A DNA stretch of 64,000 bases from the NCBI GenBank assembly GCA_040357565.1, contig JBDODJ010000013.1. One strand, written 5' to 3'. Under the pieces are notes generated by a model. It ran no database searches and had not been told where the DNA came from. It was given only the letters and a program-made list of their open reading frames with translations. Below are positions 1-12,301 of this stretch, piece after piece; position 1 is the first letter of the stretch; every line of letters starts with the position of its first letter. Origin of the DNA: Cercozoa sp. M6MM. Taxonomy: Eukaryota; Endomyxa: Ascetosporea. A program made the position numbers and the translations under genes.

Positions 1-16
1 CCCCCCCCCCCGACAG

Positions 17-2212
17 TGGAGACGGAGGAGGTGTTGTCGTTGGACCGCGAAGCAACGTTGTTCTACGCGGGACACCCGTTGGGCAAGGTGAGTTTACCCC
101 CCCCCCCTTTGCCCCCCTGTTTACCCCCCCTTTACCCCCCTGTTTACCCCCCCCCCCCCCCCCCTGTTTACCCCCTACCCCTAGCGCCGCACGGTGACGC
201 TGCGACGCGACGCCGACTTCAGCGTTTCTCTGAGCAGCCGCGCGGACGGACCACTGCGCCGTTTCGACGTCGGCGGTTTCGAAGAGGCGCACGACGCCTT
301 CGGTCGGCGACTCGGCGTGCCCAAGGTCGCCGTGGTCTTCGAGCCGCAGACCAACGGGTGCGTGCGGTTTTACCCCCTGTTTACCCCCCTGTTTACCCCC
401 CCCCCCGGCAGTCTGCTGCGCGTGGTGAAGGCAACGGCGTCGTGGGACGAGACGATTCTGGTGCCGCTGGAGAAGCCCAAGAAGCAGCAGTCCGCCAAGA
501 ACGAAACCGAATCCGAGGAAGCTTCTGAGAAGGCTCCCGGAACTGAAGAACAAGATGAGAAGAACACTGAAGAAACCGAACAGGAACACGAGGAACCCGA
601 AATGATCGAGAAACTCGTGAAGCGCAAGGTGCGTTTGTTTTTATTTTTATTTCTTCTACTTTTTGGTTTTTCTACATTCGCGCGGATGGATGTTTTTGCT
701 TTTGTTTGACAGTTCCCGCTCACGGTCAAGTCGACGACTTTGACGGCGATCCGTCCGTTGTCACAGGAGGCGCGTGTTGCTGCACTCGAGACGCTGCAGC
801 ACTTCCGCGAACGCGATGCTGTACTTTTCTTTTGTTTGCTTTTTTTTTTTGCTTTTCCTTTTTTGCTTTTGCTTTAATAGTTTTTTAAGCGATGTGCATA
901 TTGATTGACTTGAAAGATCAGTTTTAGCAAAGTTTTGAGTTTCAAAGCAGCTTTAATCTTAGGTCACTTTGTTTTTGAAAGCTAACGTTCTTTTAAAGCT
1001 TTCAATTTGCTGACAGACAGCTTGACTGGATGTTTTACTTTGCAGGAGACGCGTCGCATCGCAGCTGCCAAGAACACGTATGTTGTGCATTTGAATGTGG
1101 TGCCATACATATGTATTTTGTCTGCTGTAAATGTAAATGTGCACAGACTGGAGTCGTTTATTTACGAGCATCGCTCGCGTCTCTCGGACGAGGATGAGGT
1201 CGGTTCTTTCAAACTCAGTTTTGTGACTGTTAAGGGAGTATATTTTGTTTCAACAGGACTTGGGCAGCGTGTCCACGGAGGAGGAACGCGACTCGCTTGT
1301 CGAACTTTTGAACGGTGCGACTGCTTTCATCAGTTGTGCTTTTTTAATGTGAAGAGTCAAAACTTGTGCTTTCAGACGCGGAGGATTGGCTCGAGGACCA
1401 GCACTCGGTGGACAACACGTAGGCTTTACCTCCTCCTTCTTGTCCCCTTTTACACCACGTTACACCCCCCCCCCCCCGTAGCGCCGACGTGTTCGACAGC
1501 AAGTTGGCAGAGTTGCGCAACGCGACGCGCCAAGTCGTCTTCCGCTTCAACGAGATCGACCTGCGCGAGTCGGTAAATTCTTGTGCTCTACAAATGGATT
1601 GCATTGTCGGACTACCTTGTGGATTTTGCTAAGGCTGCTGAGGAACTGCGCGACACTGTGACCCTGGCGCAGACGCTGATGACCAAGACTGCCGAGACGC
1701 GTCCCTGGGTCGAGCAGCAGCGCATCGACGATGTAGCTTCCCTATTACCCCCATTTATTCTCCCTACCCACCTCCTTACCCCTTCCCCCTACAGGTCCTG
1801 GAGGCGGCGAATGAAGCCGAAAAGTGGCTTGAAGAACAACTCGAACTGCAGGATCAGGCTGATGTATTTTTTGTTTTTTCTGCATCCGCGCGGACTCAAT
1901 TTGTGTGTGCTCAGTCGCGCGCAGACCCAGTGGTGACGTCGGCGGACATTGCGGCCAAGTCGGCGTCGCTGCGGTCGCGTGCCACGCGCACGTCACGCAC
2001 GCGCAAGCCGCGTGACTGGGACAAGCAGCAGAAGGAGAAGGGTACACATTGTGTGTGCCTTCCCATTGAGGCACATCCACTGATGTGTGTGCGTGTGTGC
2101 AGAGGATGCCCAGAAGTCAGCGGAGGAGAGTGAAGAAGCGCACGACTCGACTGAAGCCCAAACCGAGGACGAAGAGACTGCTGAGACCGAGGAGGAGAAG
2201 CAGGAACTCTAA
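17..2212 (+). CDS. HYOU1: HYOU1/GRP170-type ER Hsp70, C-terminal part (5' end outside window)
   Basis: Large Hsp70-family chaperone of the ER lumen; in known members it acts as a nucleotide exchange factor for BiP and a holdase. Only the C-terminal half is present. The first exon follows an acceptor at about position 16. Exons I assembled with consistent phase: 17-87, 185-357, 412-628, 713-820, 1046-1077, 1147-1198, 1257-1314, 1376-1418, 1482-1572, 1634-1732, 1795-1863, 1915-2041, 2103-2212. The protein starts in the beta-sandwich substrate domain (RRTVTLRRDADFSVSL), continues through an acidic Glu-rich insert typical of GRP170, then the helical lid with LESFIYEHRSRLSDEDE, the element that matches HYOU1 'NKLEAYIYE'. 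It ends in an acidic tail and KQEL, a KDEL-like ER retrieval signal. Several introns are C-rich. The stop lies 77 bp from the stop of the convergent downstream gene. Confidence 0.85.
88..184 (+). repeat. C-rich intron tract with repeated TTTACCCCCC units
   Basis: This intron is almost entirely runs of C broken by repeated 'tgtttacccccc' units. Similar tracts fill the intron at 358-411 and, on the opposite strand, introns of the next gene (for example 4060-4110 and 4290-4360). It probably serves as the pyrimidine tract, with unit expansion. Confidence 0.6.
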
Positions 2213-2289
2213 ATTAACGCAGTGGAGTAGTATTATAATTAGCTGTTTGTTTCGCTCCGCTAAAGTTCAGCTTTTCAGTTCGGTTTCGG

Positions 2290-5200
2290 TTACTTGGAGC
2301 GCTGCTTCTTGGCCGATGGCTCCTGCACGTCCTCATCCTCCTCAGCGGCATCTGCGTCCTCGCTGGCGGGTCGCTTGGCGCGCTTGGTGCCTTGACCGGG
2401 CTGGTTGACGTACAGACGATTAAATTCGGCCTTGTTGATACTGCATTGGAACGTTCGGAAGCGTGAAATAGGACAGTTTTTGGAAGGAAGAAAACGTGAA
2501 CGCACACGACAGGCAGCTCGTCGTCGGTGCAGCGTTCCAGCAGCAGCACGGACTCGCAGTGCTCGCAGTGCGGGAACAAGTCAGCGGCCACACAGCGCAC
2601 GGCACGGAACGGCCGGCCGCGAGTTTTGTTGGACTCGGGACGCATCAGCGTTTCACACTGCCAAACGACTCACATTAGAAAAATCACTCTGTTTTTTTTC
2701 GGGAAAGTGCATGTTACATCCTTGGCGCACGAGTCCGGGTTACACGACACGTAAACGATGCGACGGAGCGACGACTCACGCAGCGCACGCAGCACCGAGG
2801 CGTGCAGACCCGGGCGCGGCGGGTCGACCACAGCGACGTGCTGCAGCGACTCGTCGGCCAGCAGCTCACGAGCGTCGGCCGGCGTGAAGCGCTAAACGAA
2901 ACACTCACTTCACTTTGAAAAACATTGAACGCAAAAAGGAAGTACTAAACACACTAAAAAGGAAACTCAAAGCAGAGAACCCAAAGCAAAAGCGCGAAAA
3001 CAAAGGTTAAAGATGCAGGATACAGGCTCGCCATCAGCGTGCGTCTTGCTGTTGTCCTCAGATTCGTTGTGCTTGCCACGCACCAGCACACGCTCAGCTG
3101 TCTCGCAACAGACAAAATATATCACTGCCCGCGCGGATGCAGCAAAACACAAAAAAAGAGATACCGGGACCAGCGACAAAGTGCGCATTCTCGATCTTGT
3201 TGCGCTTGGCGTTGCGTCGCGCGTCCTCGACAGCAGCAGGCACAATGTCGACACCAACAACAGTCTTAACTCGGTCGGCTAGCACCAGACCGATCGTACC
3301 TGTGCAAAAAAAAACAAGCATGCCCAAGTTGCATTATTTTTGGCAGCAGATAAGGCAGATGGTACCAGTGCCACAGCACACATCCCACAGCACCGTCTTT
3401 TTGGCCTGAAACACATCGAGAAATTGAACTTAATTCGCCAAAAGAAAGCAGAAACGATCAAACGAACCTTATCAGCTTCTTCGTTCGGCACAACGAGATC
3501 GCCAACAAGCGAGTACAGCTTTTCTGCCGCGGGTGTATTGACCTAAAGCAGTCAAACCGTCATACTCGGTCCACGGGTCAAACTGAGTTCGTCCGCGTGG
3601 GGAGGCTACCTGGAAGAAAGAATCCGGCGAGATGTCAAAGTCGCGTCCGTTCATGCGCTCAGCGATAGTTTCCTGTTCCAGAAAACAAATTATTTAAGAC
3701 GATAATTAAAAAAAAAGGGTGCTTGAGGTGAATAAAGGGCAGAGGATATTAAAGGGGGCTACCTGGCCATGGATGAGAGTGGTAACAGCCTCCTCGTCGG
3801 CGACGGTGCTGACGCCGTTGTGCTCCTGCAGGTAGACACTGACGATAGCGGCCTGACCGGTCTCCTCCGCGCGGATGTACTGCTCCTGCTGGTCATCGCG
3901 CGGCACGAACATGTCGGCGCCCTGTGCCTGCCGAGCGGCGACATCGGCGGCGTAGCCAGCGCGCAGCGCCTGCGTCATCGCGTCCGACTGCACCGCGCGA
4001 AGGAAGTGCTCCTTCAGCGAGTCCACCTTAATCTTGCTCGTCTTGGCTTGCAGCTACTCGAAGAGAGGGAGGGTTAGAGGTGTCGGGAGAGGGGCAGGGG
4101 GGTAAATTCACCATGAGCATGACCTGGCCAGCACGCGTGACTCGCACCATGAGGTTGCGCAGACAGCCACTGCGCAGGAACGGGTGGTACGGCGTGCGCA
4201 GCTTCGCGTCCACGTCGCTGTTCTCCAGGAACTCCGTCTGCAGCACGCGCGCGATCGCCAGCGCACTGCGCGGAGCCGGCAGCACACTGGGGGGCATGGG
4301 GTAAAGGGGATAACGTGCAGGGCCAGAGGGGATTTAAAGGGAGTGAGAGGGGGTAAACTACTCGTCCGGACGACCAACGGCACAGATACCGTCGGCGGTG
4401 CGGCCGCGCATACTGTCAAACAAGGCATACAAGTTACAAGGTAGAGTAGAGGTAGTGGCAGTAGTAAGAGAGTAAGGCAGTCGTGTATGATAGACAGTAT
4501 TGTATGTAGAGACAGTGTATGCAGAGAAAGTAGTGTATAGACACAGTAGTGTATAGTATAGACAGTAGTGTACAAGCCAAGCACGGGCGCCTTGGACTCG
4601 GGCTCGATGCCAAAGGTGAACTCGACCTTGTTGCGGTAGTGTGCCAGCTGCGGCGACGGCACCGGGCCCTCCACGTTGACCACAGGCGTCCGCGCGTACT
4701 GCTGCGTCATCCACGGGTACTGCGCAAGCAGGAACAGACAGGCTTGTTTGAGGCACTCGACATTAAACAGCAGTACCTTGAACTTGCGCGTGTGCTGCTC
4801 TTGGGTGCTCTTGTCAAGCTCGTGCTTCTTGAGGTCCATCAGACGGCGCTGCAGGCCGGCCATGGCTTTGAAGACAATACGACGCTTGCGACGCTAGGTT
4901 TGGGGCCAAGTCATGGTGCCAAATGGAGGACAGGCACACGTGCCAAGTGGTACCAACTGACGCGGGTCGTACTCCGTGTCCTGCAGCGGCGCCACGGCAT
5001 GCGCAGCACTCGGCAGCTCGGCTGCCGGCTTCTTGGACTCCTGGCGCGACTGCTTGGACTGCGCGCGCTTGGCCTCGTGCTTAGTGGCATCCCAGTCCAC
5101 CAGGCCGAACTTCTTGACTCGCTTCATCTGGTTGGCCGGCACGCGACTCACGCGGATGCGTGCGCGCGAGCTCTGGTAACCATACCATACTTAATTATTT

Positions 5201-5590
5201 TTTGCCACCCCCTTAACAGTTAACAGACACTACACGAGCTACCTTGACTTTGCCGATACGCGTAAACGCTGCCTTGGCCGTCTCCATCGACGCCTCATCG
5301 GCGAATTCGAGAAAGGCCTGGGCACCTTTCGGCCGCTTCAGCATGCGCTGGCAATCCACACCTGTGCAGCACATGAGTCGAGATGATGCCCCCCCCCCCA
5401 CCATCAGAAGAGACATAGTGTACCCTCCTTGATTAGCAGGTCGCCCAGGTGATTGTTGGTCCAAAACACTGCACAGACCCACCCAAGTACCTCATGGTCA
5501 CACCCAAACACAAACAAAAGACGTACTGGGCAAATTGTTCACTTTGAGCACGAGGGGCTCCGTCGATGCGGAAGCAGATGACTCAGACAT
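2290..5590 (-). CDS. TRMT2A: tRNA (uracil-5-)-methyltransferase, TRMT2A type
   Basis: Predicted SAM-dependent RNA methyltransferase making m5U54 in the T-loop of tRNA. The start is ATG at 5590-5588. An N-terminal RRM-like domain comes first (LVLKVNNLP, then QAFLEFADEASMETAK). A basic linker leads to the TrmA-type fold: YRNKVEFTFG (the YRNK element), FFQVNT-like segment (PDSFFQVNTPAAEKLY), SAM-binding DVCCGTGTIGL, VVGVDIVPAAVEDARRNA, then DPPRPGLH and YVSCNPDSCAKD, which carries the catalytic cysteine. The tail is acidic and basic (PAKRPASEDADAAEEDEDV...) and ends KKQRSK, nuclear-signal-like. There are about 12 short introns, several C-rich on the sense strand. All core motifs are intact, and length and domain order match animal TRMT2A. 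It is convergent with the HYOU1 gene. Confidence 0.88.
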
Positions 5591-5939
5591 GTCTTTACAC
5601 TCCGTTACGCACTCGATCAAACGAAAACTCAAGCGAACTACAGTTTAAACCACTGTGAGACACCGCGCGCGCGCTCTGCAATGCCAAAAACAGCTCAAGT
5701 GTTCTATCGACTCGAAAAACCATGAGCCCATACACGAAACTCATTAGACTGTAGTATTTTATGTGCTTGACGTGTGTGTGCCGATGTGTGCACATAAGTC
5801 AATCGAGCGGTTACTAAAGCATGTGCCGTCTGTTCCGCGATTTCCCATCATGATGCCAGTAAATTAGGTGTATTTTCCTGTTGGACGGTCATGTAATTTT
5901 CGCTGTGAAACCGTCCAGGTGGAACTGCCGCAGCTACTG

Positions 5940-8784
5940 ATGGCATCAACTTCTCTGATGGTGCACGTGGGTCAGCCAGGAACAGTGATGGCCACAGACA
6001 CAGCGTTGCAGCGGCGCGATGCGTTGTTTGTGGACTCGTATTTTCCTGCTTCCGCGATCTGTCCCCCAAAATACCCTGACTGACTTTCGTATTTGACAGG
6101 CCATCACCAGATCTGCACACTTGCGTTTTAAGCGATGTAGTTTTACTCAGTTTGGTTGATCAGTTTGGGGTAGAATTAGATCGACACTTTTGAGCAGGTT
6201 CAGCGAGCGCTGCATGCCGATCCGCTTTTGCTGCACCGATGGCATCTGCGCATGCTGCACGCTTTGGATTCGCCTGCTCTATACGAAATCGACGATTCTG
6301 CAGAGATCAGACTGAGTGATCTGGCACAGGACCAGACACTCGCCAAGAGGGTCCTTTTTCAGCTCAGTTTTAAAGTTTATCTTTCACTTTGTCTGATCGA
6401 CTTTGATCCCGTGTTCAGATAGCAACAAGGTTGTCCGAGGCCGACGAAAGCGACGCTGTTTTTGTTTCTACACTTGTTCAAACTGCCGCCAAGAAGTGTC
6501 CACGTAGGCTGGATGTCTGACTGGTGAATAGCGGTGACTGATTTGTGGTTTGCTCAGCTCGTTGGGCTGATCGCACAAGGCGACTGAAGCGCATTTCGCG
6601 CGCTTTGGCTTCAGTTTCGCATTCCGAAATTTCGGCTTATCTACTGGTAGAGTGGGCCTTCGGTTGTTCGGTTTGCTTTGTGCAACGATGCTGTGCATGG
6701 GCAGGACCGATCGCTGGAAGCAGCGATCAGTCGAAATCTCGATCTCGTCACTGAGGGCGAAGTACGTCATTTTTGGCACATTCAGCGTTCAATTGTGTTG
6801 TCTAGAATAGCTGTTGCTTTTGGTTTGGTTGGACAGCATGACATCCTCGTGCATACGTGGCTCCCGATTCGCGAGATCGTGCTGTGTGCAAGCAATGATG
6901 CTGCCTTCGGTGAGATGATGCAGTCACTGCGGGTGACCGCAATGGCGAATGTGCTCGCAACACAAGGTACCACATGAAATCGGAGCGAACTGCAGTGTTT
7001 CTTATGTTGTGTGTGTTGGCACAGAAGAGAAAAGAGGCACAGCGCTGCACTTGAGCGAGTTGCAGCGACTCCAGTTGGTCGCACTGTTCGACCGACTGCA
7101 GTGCTTCTGGCTGGATCGCGTCGCCTCTGTCGTTCCGGCCGCCTATGGTGCAGCAGCTTTGTTTCTTTGAGTCTTTTCGTTCTGGGTATTCTTGTTTGTG
7201 TGTGGCCACAGGCATGCGGATAGCGCGTCTGCTGTGGCCGATGCTGCGACGGCAGGAAGAGATGCTTAGCTTAGTGCCGGACAACCTGTCGGAAGAGACT
7301 CGTTTTATGCGGCTTTCACAGGCGCTGTCGAGCACATTTGTCTATCGGATACTCACCGAGAGACATCAGTACGCAACACTGCCCGACGACTGTGTGGTAG
7401 GACTGCATGTTTTTCTATTGTTGAAAGCACAAGTTTCCGAGCACAGAAGGTCGTGACACCCGCTTCGGTCCTGAGTGATTTCGGACTGCGATGGGCACTG
7501 CCGTCGTGGCCGAAACTAGAGATGTTTGAAAGTACGTGGTTGCTTGCTTGCTTTGGGGACTACTTTTTCGTTACTGCTGATTGTAGATGAGAAGGAAGAG
7601 GCGCCACCCTTGCTTCACATGTCGCTTCTGGCACTGCAGGCACTTCCGATCATCGATTCGTTGTACTGGGCGTCGCAGATGCGGTACCCTTGTCGGTTTT
7701 GTACATTTTGCCTCCTTTTCATACCTCCTTTGTCCTTGAACATAGAGAATTGAGAACGCGAAAAGAAATCGTCAAATGGGTCGACGACGGCCTCAACCTA
7801 CACTTGTAGCTTTCTCTGCCAGACCGATTTCAGCAGATGTGTATATATGTGAGCATGTCTTGTGTGTATGCGGTGTATGAGCAGAAAGCGACTGTACCGA
7901 TTCGTGCTGCCCGAAGGCGGCAAACCTCCGGTCGATTCGGCACTTTCCGAACTTGCATCGGCGGTGTTTATCTTTTTTCTTCTCCCGAAGTATCACTCAA
8001 AGAACTCTCTCTTTTTGGCAGTTGACGACACTGCAAAAAGCACTCGAAAGGAACATGTTCATTCGGATGTACGTGCACCTGCCCGAGTACACGCTGCAGG
8101 TTTGCTCCCTCCCCCACCGACCCCTCCCCTTGTAATCCTTACCCCTCCCGTGTAGATTCGAAGACCAAAGCCGGGATGGGCTGGTGCCGAACTGCATGGC
8201 ACTCTGTGGCCGGTGCGTGTCTCTTGTTTCCGTACACTCGAGGGCGGTGAGTACAAATGATGTGTGCGTGACATGTGTAGGCGGCGTGCGATGCGTGTTT
8301 GTGGCTGTGCACGACGCAAGACCCGCGGAGGAACGCCAGAATTGTGTACGCGATGCGACTGGTTACAGCCAGCTTGTACAACACAGCCATGGACCGCACC
8401 AAGCTGATCGACTTTCTGCCTGCCCCGGTGCGTGCCGCTTGCCTCTTCTGTTTTCGGGGGTGTTTCTCTCTTTTGCTAAACTGCTCCAAGCAGAAACAGA
8501 AGGCGTCACACCGGCGAAAAGGCGTCGACGAAGTGTTGGAGGAGTTCCTGCTCTCCGTGCAGAACGACGAGAACACTGCGGAAAACGATGAATTTGAAAT
8601 TACGACTCCTGTTGCCGACAACTCCGGCTCGGAGACAACCGATCAGATTCTTCTCAGTGTCGCTGAGTCAAGTGACGTGATCGATTGTGACGATAAAAAC
8701 GAAGTGACCAAAAGCGACTCGAGTTCGGCGGAAGAACACGAACAGACGTCGGGACGGGGAGTCTTGGATCCGCTGCCTGAGTAG
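5940..8784 (+). CDS. Unrecognised multi-exon protein, mostly helical with an acidic tail
   Basis: No family recognised. The start is the ATG at 5940 (MASTSLMVHVGQPGT), the first of a clean exon ending at a GT near 6035. Further convincing exons carry VQRALHADPLLLHRWHLR (about 6200-6350), DILVHTWLPIREIVLC (about 6840-6965), ELQRLQLVALFDRLQCFW (about 7025-7145), MRIARLLWPMLRRQEEML (about 7215-7400), then LLHMSLLALQALPIIDSL (about 7590-7690) and RRNARIVYAMRLVTASLY (about 8281-8430). The final exon, from about 8492, is acidic and Ser/Asp-rich and stops at 8784. The composition suggests amphipathic helices, as in repeat or scaffold proteins. Introns between 6420 and 6780 are uncertain. It is divergent from the TRMT2A gene, with about 350 bp between the starts. 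Confidence 0.6.
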
Positions 8785-9119
8785 TCGAGTTACTTCAGTC
8801 AGTCTACTAAGAAACCGACTTTATGCAGTTCCCCTCACCTGTCATGTACGGTACGGTACCAGTCCTGCGCTGGGTGGATCACAACCGAACGAAACGCATG
8901 GTTGGGTGTAACGTACAGCCGTATAGATGCGAGCACCCCCGAGAAGGGAACTGGAAGGCGTCGAGTTCATACTCTTAGTTGTTATTACAGTTTAGATAGT
9001 ATATTGTGGACTGAACTGTAGTGCTGTAGTGCACCGTAGGTCGAATAATACTCAGACCGACTGACTGTGCGAGCGGTGATTTCAAAAATACAGTATGTAT
9101 CAGCGCTTTAGTGTGAGCG
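8785..9119. other. Intergenic, no gene seen
   Basis: 335 bp between two convergent genes. Apart from short AT-rich stretches near 8975-9050 I see no coding exon, RNA gene or repeat. Confidence 0.6.
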
Positions 9120-10115
9120 CTACGACGAGCCAGAAAGAAGTGCCTCAATCTGCGATTTGGTGTCCGAGTCGGCAAAGGCAGCCACAACGTCGGGAACCAG
9201 TTGGCTGGAGTGCGAGAAGCCAGGCGGCTTCGCGGTTTTGTTGTCGGTGACCCACTGTGCTACGCTGTTCCAGACGACGTCTTCAATCTGCTGGGCCGTG
9301 GTTGTCTCGAGAGCTGCGAAGGAGATGCCAAGTGTCGGCAACTGCGCCGTCGTCAGTGGCTGCAGCACCTTAGACGACACCTGCAGCAGCGCATGTCGCT
9401 GGTTGCAGTCAGCATACAGCACGCGCGTCGGCATGCGCGTCTTGCCGAACTTGGCGTCTCCATCGAAAAGTACCTGCAGCTTTGTCAGTGCTGCTGTGTA
9501 GTCGTCCTCCTGACTGCAATGCTCCGGCTTGAGCACCAGCTTCAGCATGACGTCGTTCTGTTTCAGTTGATTTAATTGCAGTTGATTTATACTGTTTTTC
9601 GTACTGTATTTACTGAACATGTACAGTGATCATGAAAGAATGTGCTGGAGGTTACTTTCATGTGAAAGCAGTGCTGCGGGAAAAAGCGAGGACGCAGGCA
9701 GCGACCGGTAGCTACGCGCGCGTCCGAAGTGCGACACTCGTCGCCAAAGTTCGCCTTGAAGCACGGGAACATTGTCTTGATCGTTGTCGAGAACTCCTTC
9801 ACCGTGTCGCCCATCTGGTCCAAGATGGTGTCGAAACTCTTCTCCATGCGGTCGAAGCGATCCGTCGTTTTCTTCAACTGCTCCAGTTGCGAGTCGAAAA
9901 TTGCACTGCGCACATTGATCAGTTTCCAACAAACCTTTAGTGCTTTAAACTCACTCGAGAGTTGTTTCGTCCAAAACGATGGGCTTCTCGCCGACTGTCG
10001 CTTTCGCTTTCGCTCCGAGGTCGATTTCAACCACTTTCGGAACATGAGCTTTCACTTCGGAAGCCAAAGTGGAACCCAGGCACCCAACAACGGCGAGCCC
10101 GAGGAGACTGAGCAT
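9120..10115 (-). CDS. Small secreted orphan protein
   Basis: No family recognised. The ATG at 10115 opens a classical signal peptide (MLSLLGLAVVGCLGSTLA) followed by a charged mature start (SEVKAHVPKVVEID). A second exon (about 9915-9660) gives a heptad-like helix, LEQLKKTTDRFDRMEK, and then cysteine-containing KTMFPCFKANFGDECR. A last exon (about 9560-9120) reads VMLKLVLKPEHCSQEDDY and ends at a TAG at 9120-9122. It is probably exported or vacuolar, with a few disulfides. An in-frame upstream codon exists, but only the 10115 start gives the leader at the N terminus. Confidence 0.6.
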
Positions 10116-10582
10116 GTTTAAGTTTAAAGTATCGGAACAGTGAAAGTTCAAACGTTCAGTTGCGAAGAAGCGAACTGTACGAAACCGCAGAGTCCGGTCG
10201 TTTTGCCACGAAACTCCGCCGAGTTTCCCAACTGAAGTCAAAAGCCCGTTATTGATCAGTGCAGAATTACCAGTAGTGTATTTAGATGCCTGAACTCTGA
10301 GGTTTCAATGGTGCCAGCGGGGAAGTTACTGTACGGTACTCATAAGTGCCAAAAGTAATCGACCAATTATTAACTGAATAACTTAAATTTACTGTAAAAC
10401 TGACTTTTCCGCGCGGATGCACCAATATTTGAAAACGCGAACTGGAAAATGCCGGACTGTACAGTACGTACGGAGTGCAAACGTCAGTTTAACGCGAATT
10501 CTAATTGCAAATTTGATCTATAAGGCAAAGGCAAAGTGGCTAACCGTGCTATTTCTGGCTTTGTCGGCAATTTTCGCACCAG
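10116..10582. other. Divergent intergenic/promoter region with a TCCGCGCGGATG motif
   Basis: 467 bp between the divergent starts at 10115 (-) and 10583 (+). It is AT-rich, with one exact copy of the dispersed 12-mer at 10408-10419. A short open frame from about 10417 has no support. Regulatory function is inferred from position only. Confidence 0.4.
10408..10419 (+). repeat. Copy of dispersed motif TCCGCGCGGATG
   Basis: Exact copy of a 12-mer seen elsewhere at 1883-1894 (reverse), 3866-3877 and 21852-21863, with an 11-base copy at 3129-3139. It lies about 165 bp upstream of the following gene. Confidence 0.5.
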
Positions 10583-12111
10583 ATGGAACCAAAGGTAAGA
10601 ATTCTGGCTGAGAAACTGACTGGAAGATGTGATTCAGTTTTACGGCTGTCTGGCCTGTGGTTTGTCTCTGCAGACAGTTCGAATTCTCTGTGCGGCCATC
10701 TTTGCACTTCCGGTGGTCTACTGTTTCATCAGATGGTTGTTCGAGGTACGAACTGCGTGGAAAACGCGACTGTTGAGACGGCAAGCGCAAACACTCGCTT
10801 TTTGGAAGGACAAGCACGAAGCCAAAGTGCCTGTGAGCAAGTCTCACGACCAAGAGATGAATAAAGCAATTCGACTGTCAGTAGATGAAGACATTCAAGC
10901 AAATCCTGCCATGCGAACTCCACATGCGGCTGATCTGCTGTTTTCGCCTTCTCGAAGAAGGAAGAACGTGACTCCACAGAGCTCAAGCTGCGAAACCCCG
11001 CCGACCTCCATCACTCAATCTACTGGCAGTGCGGTCGGTAACGTTCAGCAGTCCGGGAGATCTCGAGCCTTTTCATTCGGTAGTCAAGCTTTAGGAGATA
11101 TGAACGTGCAAACTACGAGTTCAACCGAGGCAAGCAACTCCAGTTTAAGCCAAAGCACCGACAGCACACTGAGCACGATTTCGACTTCAACCGAAACGAC
11201 CAATGAAAGGACTACGACAATGCTTGTCTCAAAAGTTCCCTTCGCAAGTCGCGAAAAAACAAAAAACTCTGCAAGAGCAACAGCACCAACTGTCACAACG
11301 TTGCTTTTGCCGCCTTGTGCCTTTGTGTTGTGGCTTTCGCTCTGTTTGAACCCGAATCCGACGATGCAGACCGAAAAAAGCACTGACGTGGCCGAAGTTC
11401 TTCATTTGGTCTCGAGAGAGTTGTGCGTGCTGCTTTTTGTCTCAGTTGCAGCTGCCGTCGCTGCTTCAAGTTCGTCTGAGTCGGCGAAATTGCAGAACGA
11501 ATCGATTTGGCGACTGCGAACTCGCGTGAATGTGCTTCGCTGTCTTGCGATTGCGACAGCTGTCGGTGTCGCCAGTTGCTTCGTGCGTGCGGGTGCTTTG
11601 TGTTTCGGGTGGAACGCCTGGCCTTCGGTTCGTTTGGCGTTGGTGCTGTGTGCGTTCGTGGTGGCTTTGAGCTGCTTCGGCGCAGTTTACTGCGCCTCGC
11701 ACTTTGCCGGCAGCACGAAAGCAACGCTCTGGATGGGCTTTCTTGCTTCCTTCGTGCTTCTGGCAGCTGTGGCTATTGGCGTCTGGTGCGTCGTTGAAAC
11801 AAACGAAACGGTGCAACAAATTCGGTATTGCTTTATAAAAACAAACAAGTTTTTAGTATTTTCACTCCACGTGTTGTGACAGCGACATCCGACTTTACAA
11901 CCAGCAGAAAAAGTGGCAAGCTGTCTTTGGCCCTCACAATTTGCACAATGTGACAGATCAGGCCAAGACAAACGCCATGTGGACCGCAACGCCCGATACA
12001 GCACCCCTGTGGTATCCGGTTTTCGACCTGGCGTTTCTTGCAGTCGCCACAATCAGCGCAGGAGCATCACTAACAAAGCGGGCGCCCCACCAAGTCAGTG
12101 TAGAGTATTAG
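10583..12111 (+). CDS. Orphan membrane protein with about seven hydrophobic segments
   Basis: No family recognised. Exons are 10583-10594, 10638-11824 and 11883-12111 (475 codons plus stop, phases consistent); the first intron is only 43 nt. After MEPK a first segment (VRILCAAIFALPVVYCFI) is followed by about 150 residues of hydrophilic Ser/Thr-rich sequence, which is likely a phosphorylated loop. Six more hydrophobic stretches follow, including TLLLPPCAFVLWLSLCL, ELCVLLFVSVAAAVA, LRCLAIATAVGVASCFV, LALVLCAFVVALSCF, LWMGFLASFVLLAAVAIG and VFDLAFLAVATISAG. It is probably a multi-pass membrane protein. The topology is unlike a typical GPCR because the long loop follows the first segment. It lies just upstream of the Ca2+-ATPase on the same strand. 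Confidence 0.6.
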
Positions 12112-12301
12112 ATCATGCGTAAAACTACTTGCTACGAGACTAGAAGACCAATCCGGAATCGTCGCGAACATTGAGCATGCAAGCCTGTCCAAACGGTTTT
12201 GCTCGGCGAGGGACCCGGGCACTTGGTGTTTGTACCGTGAATTAACGTGTGTATGTGCGTGCGCACGTAGGTTACACAGATATCAGGGTTGTAAGAGGCC
12301 G

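Noticed and set aside
10417-10611. Short open frame MHQYLKTRTGK upstream of the seven-segment orphan
   Set aside because: The ATG at 10583 with a short first exon gives a membrane segment near the N terminus and clean phase; the longer frame adds sequence without support.
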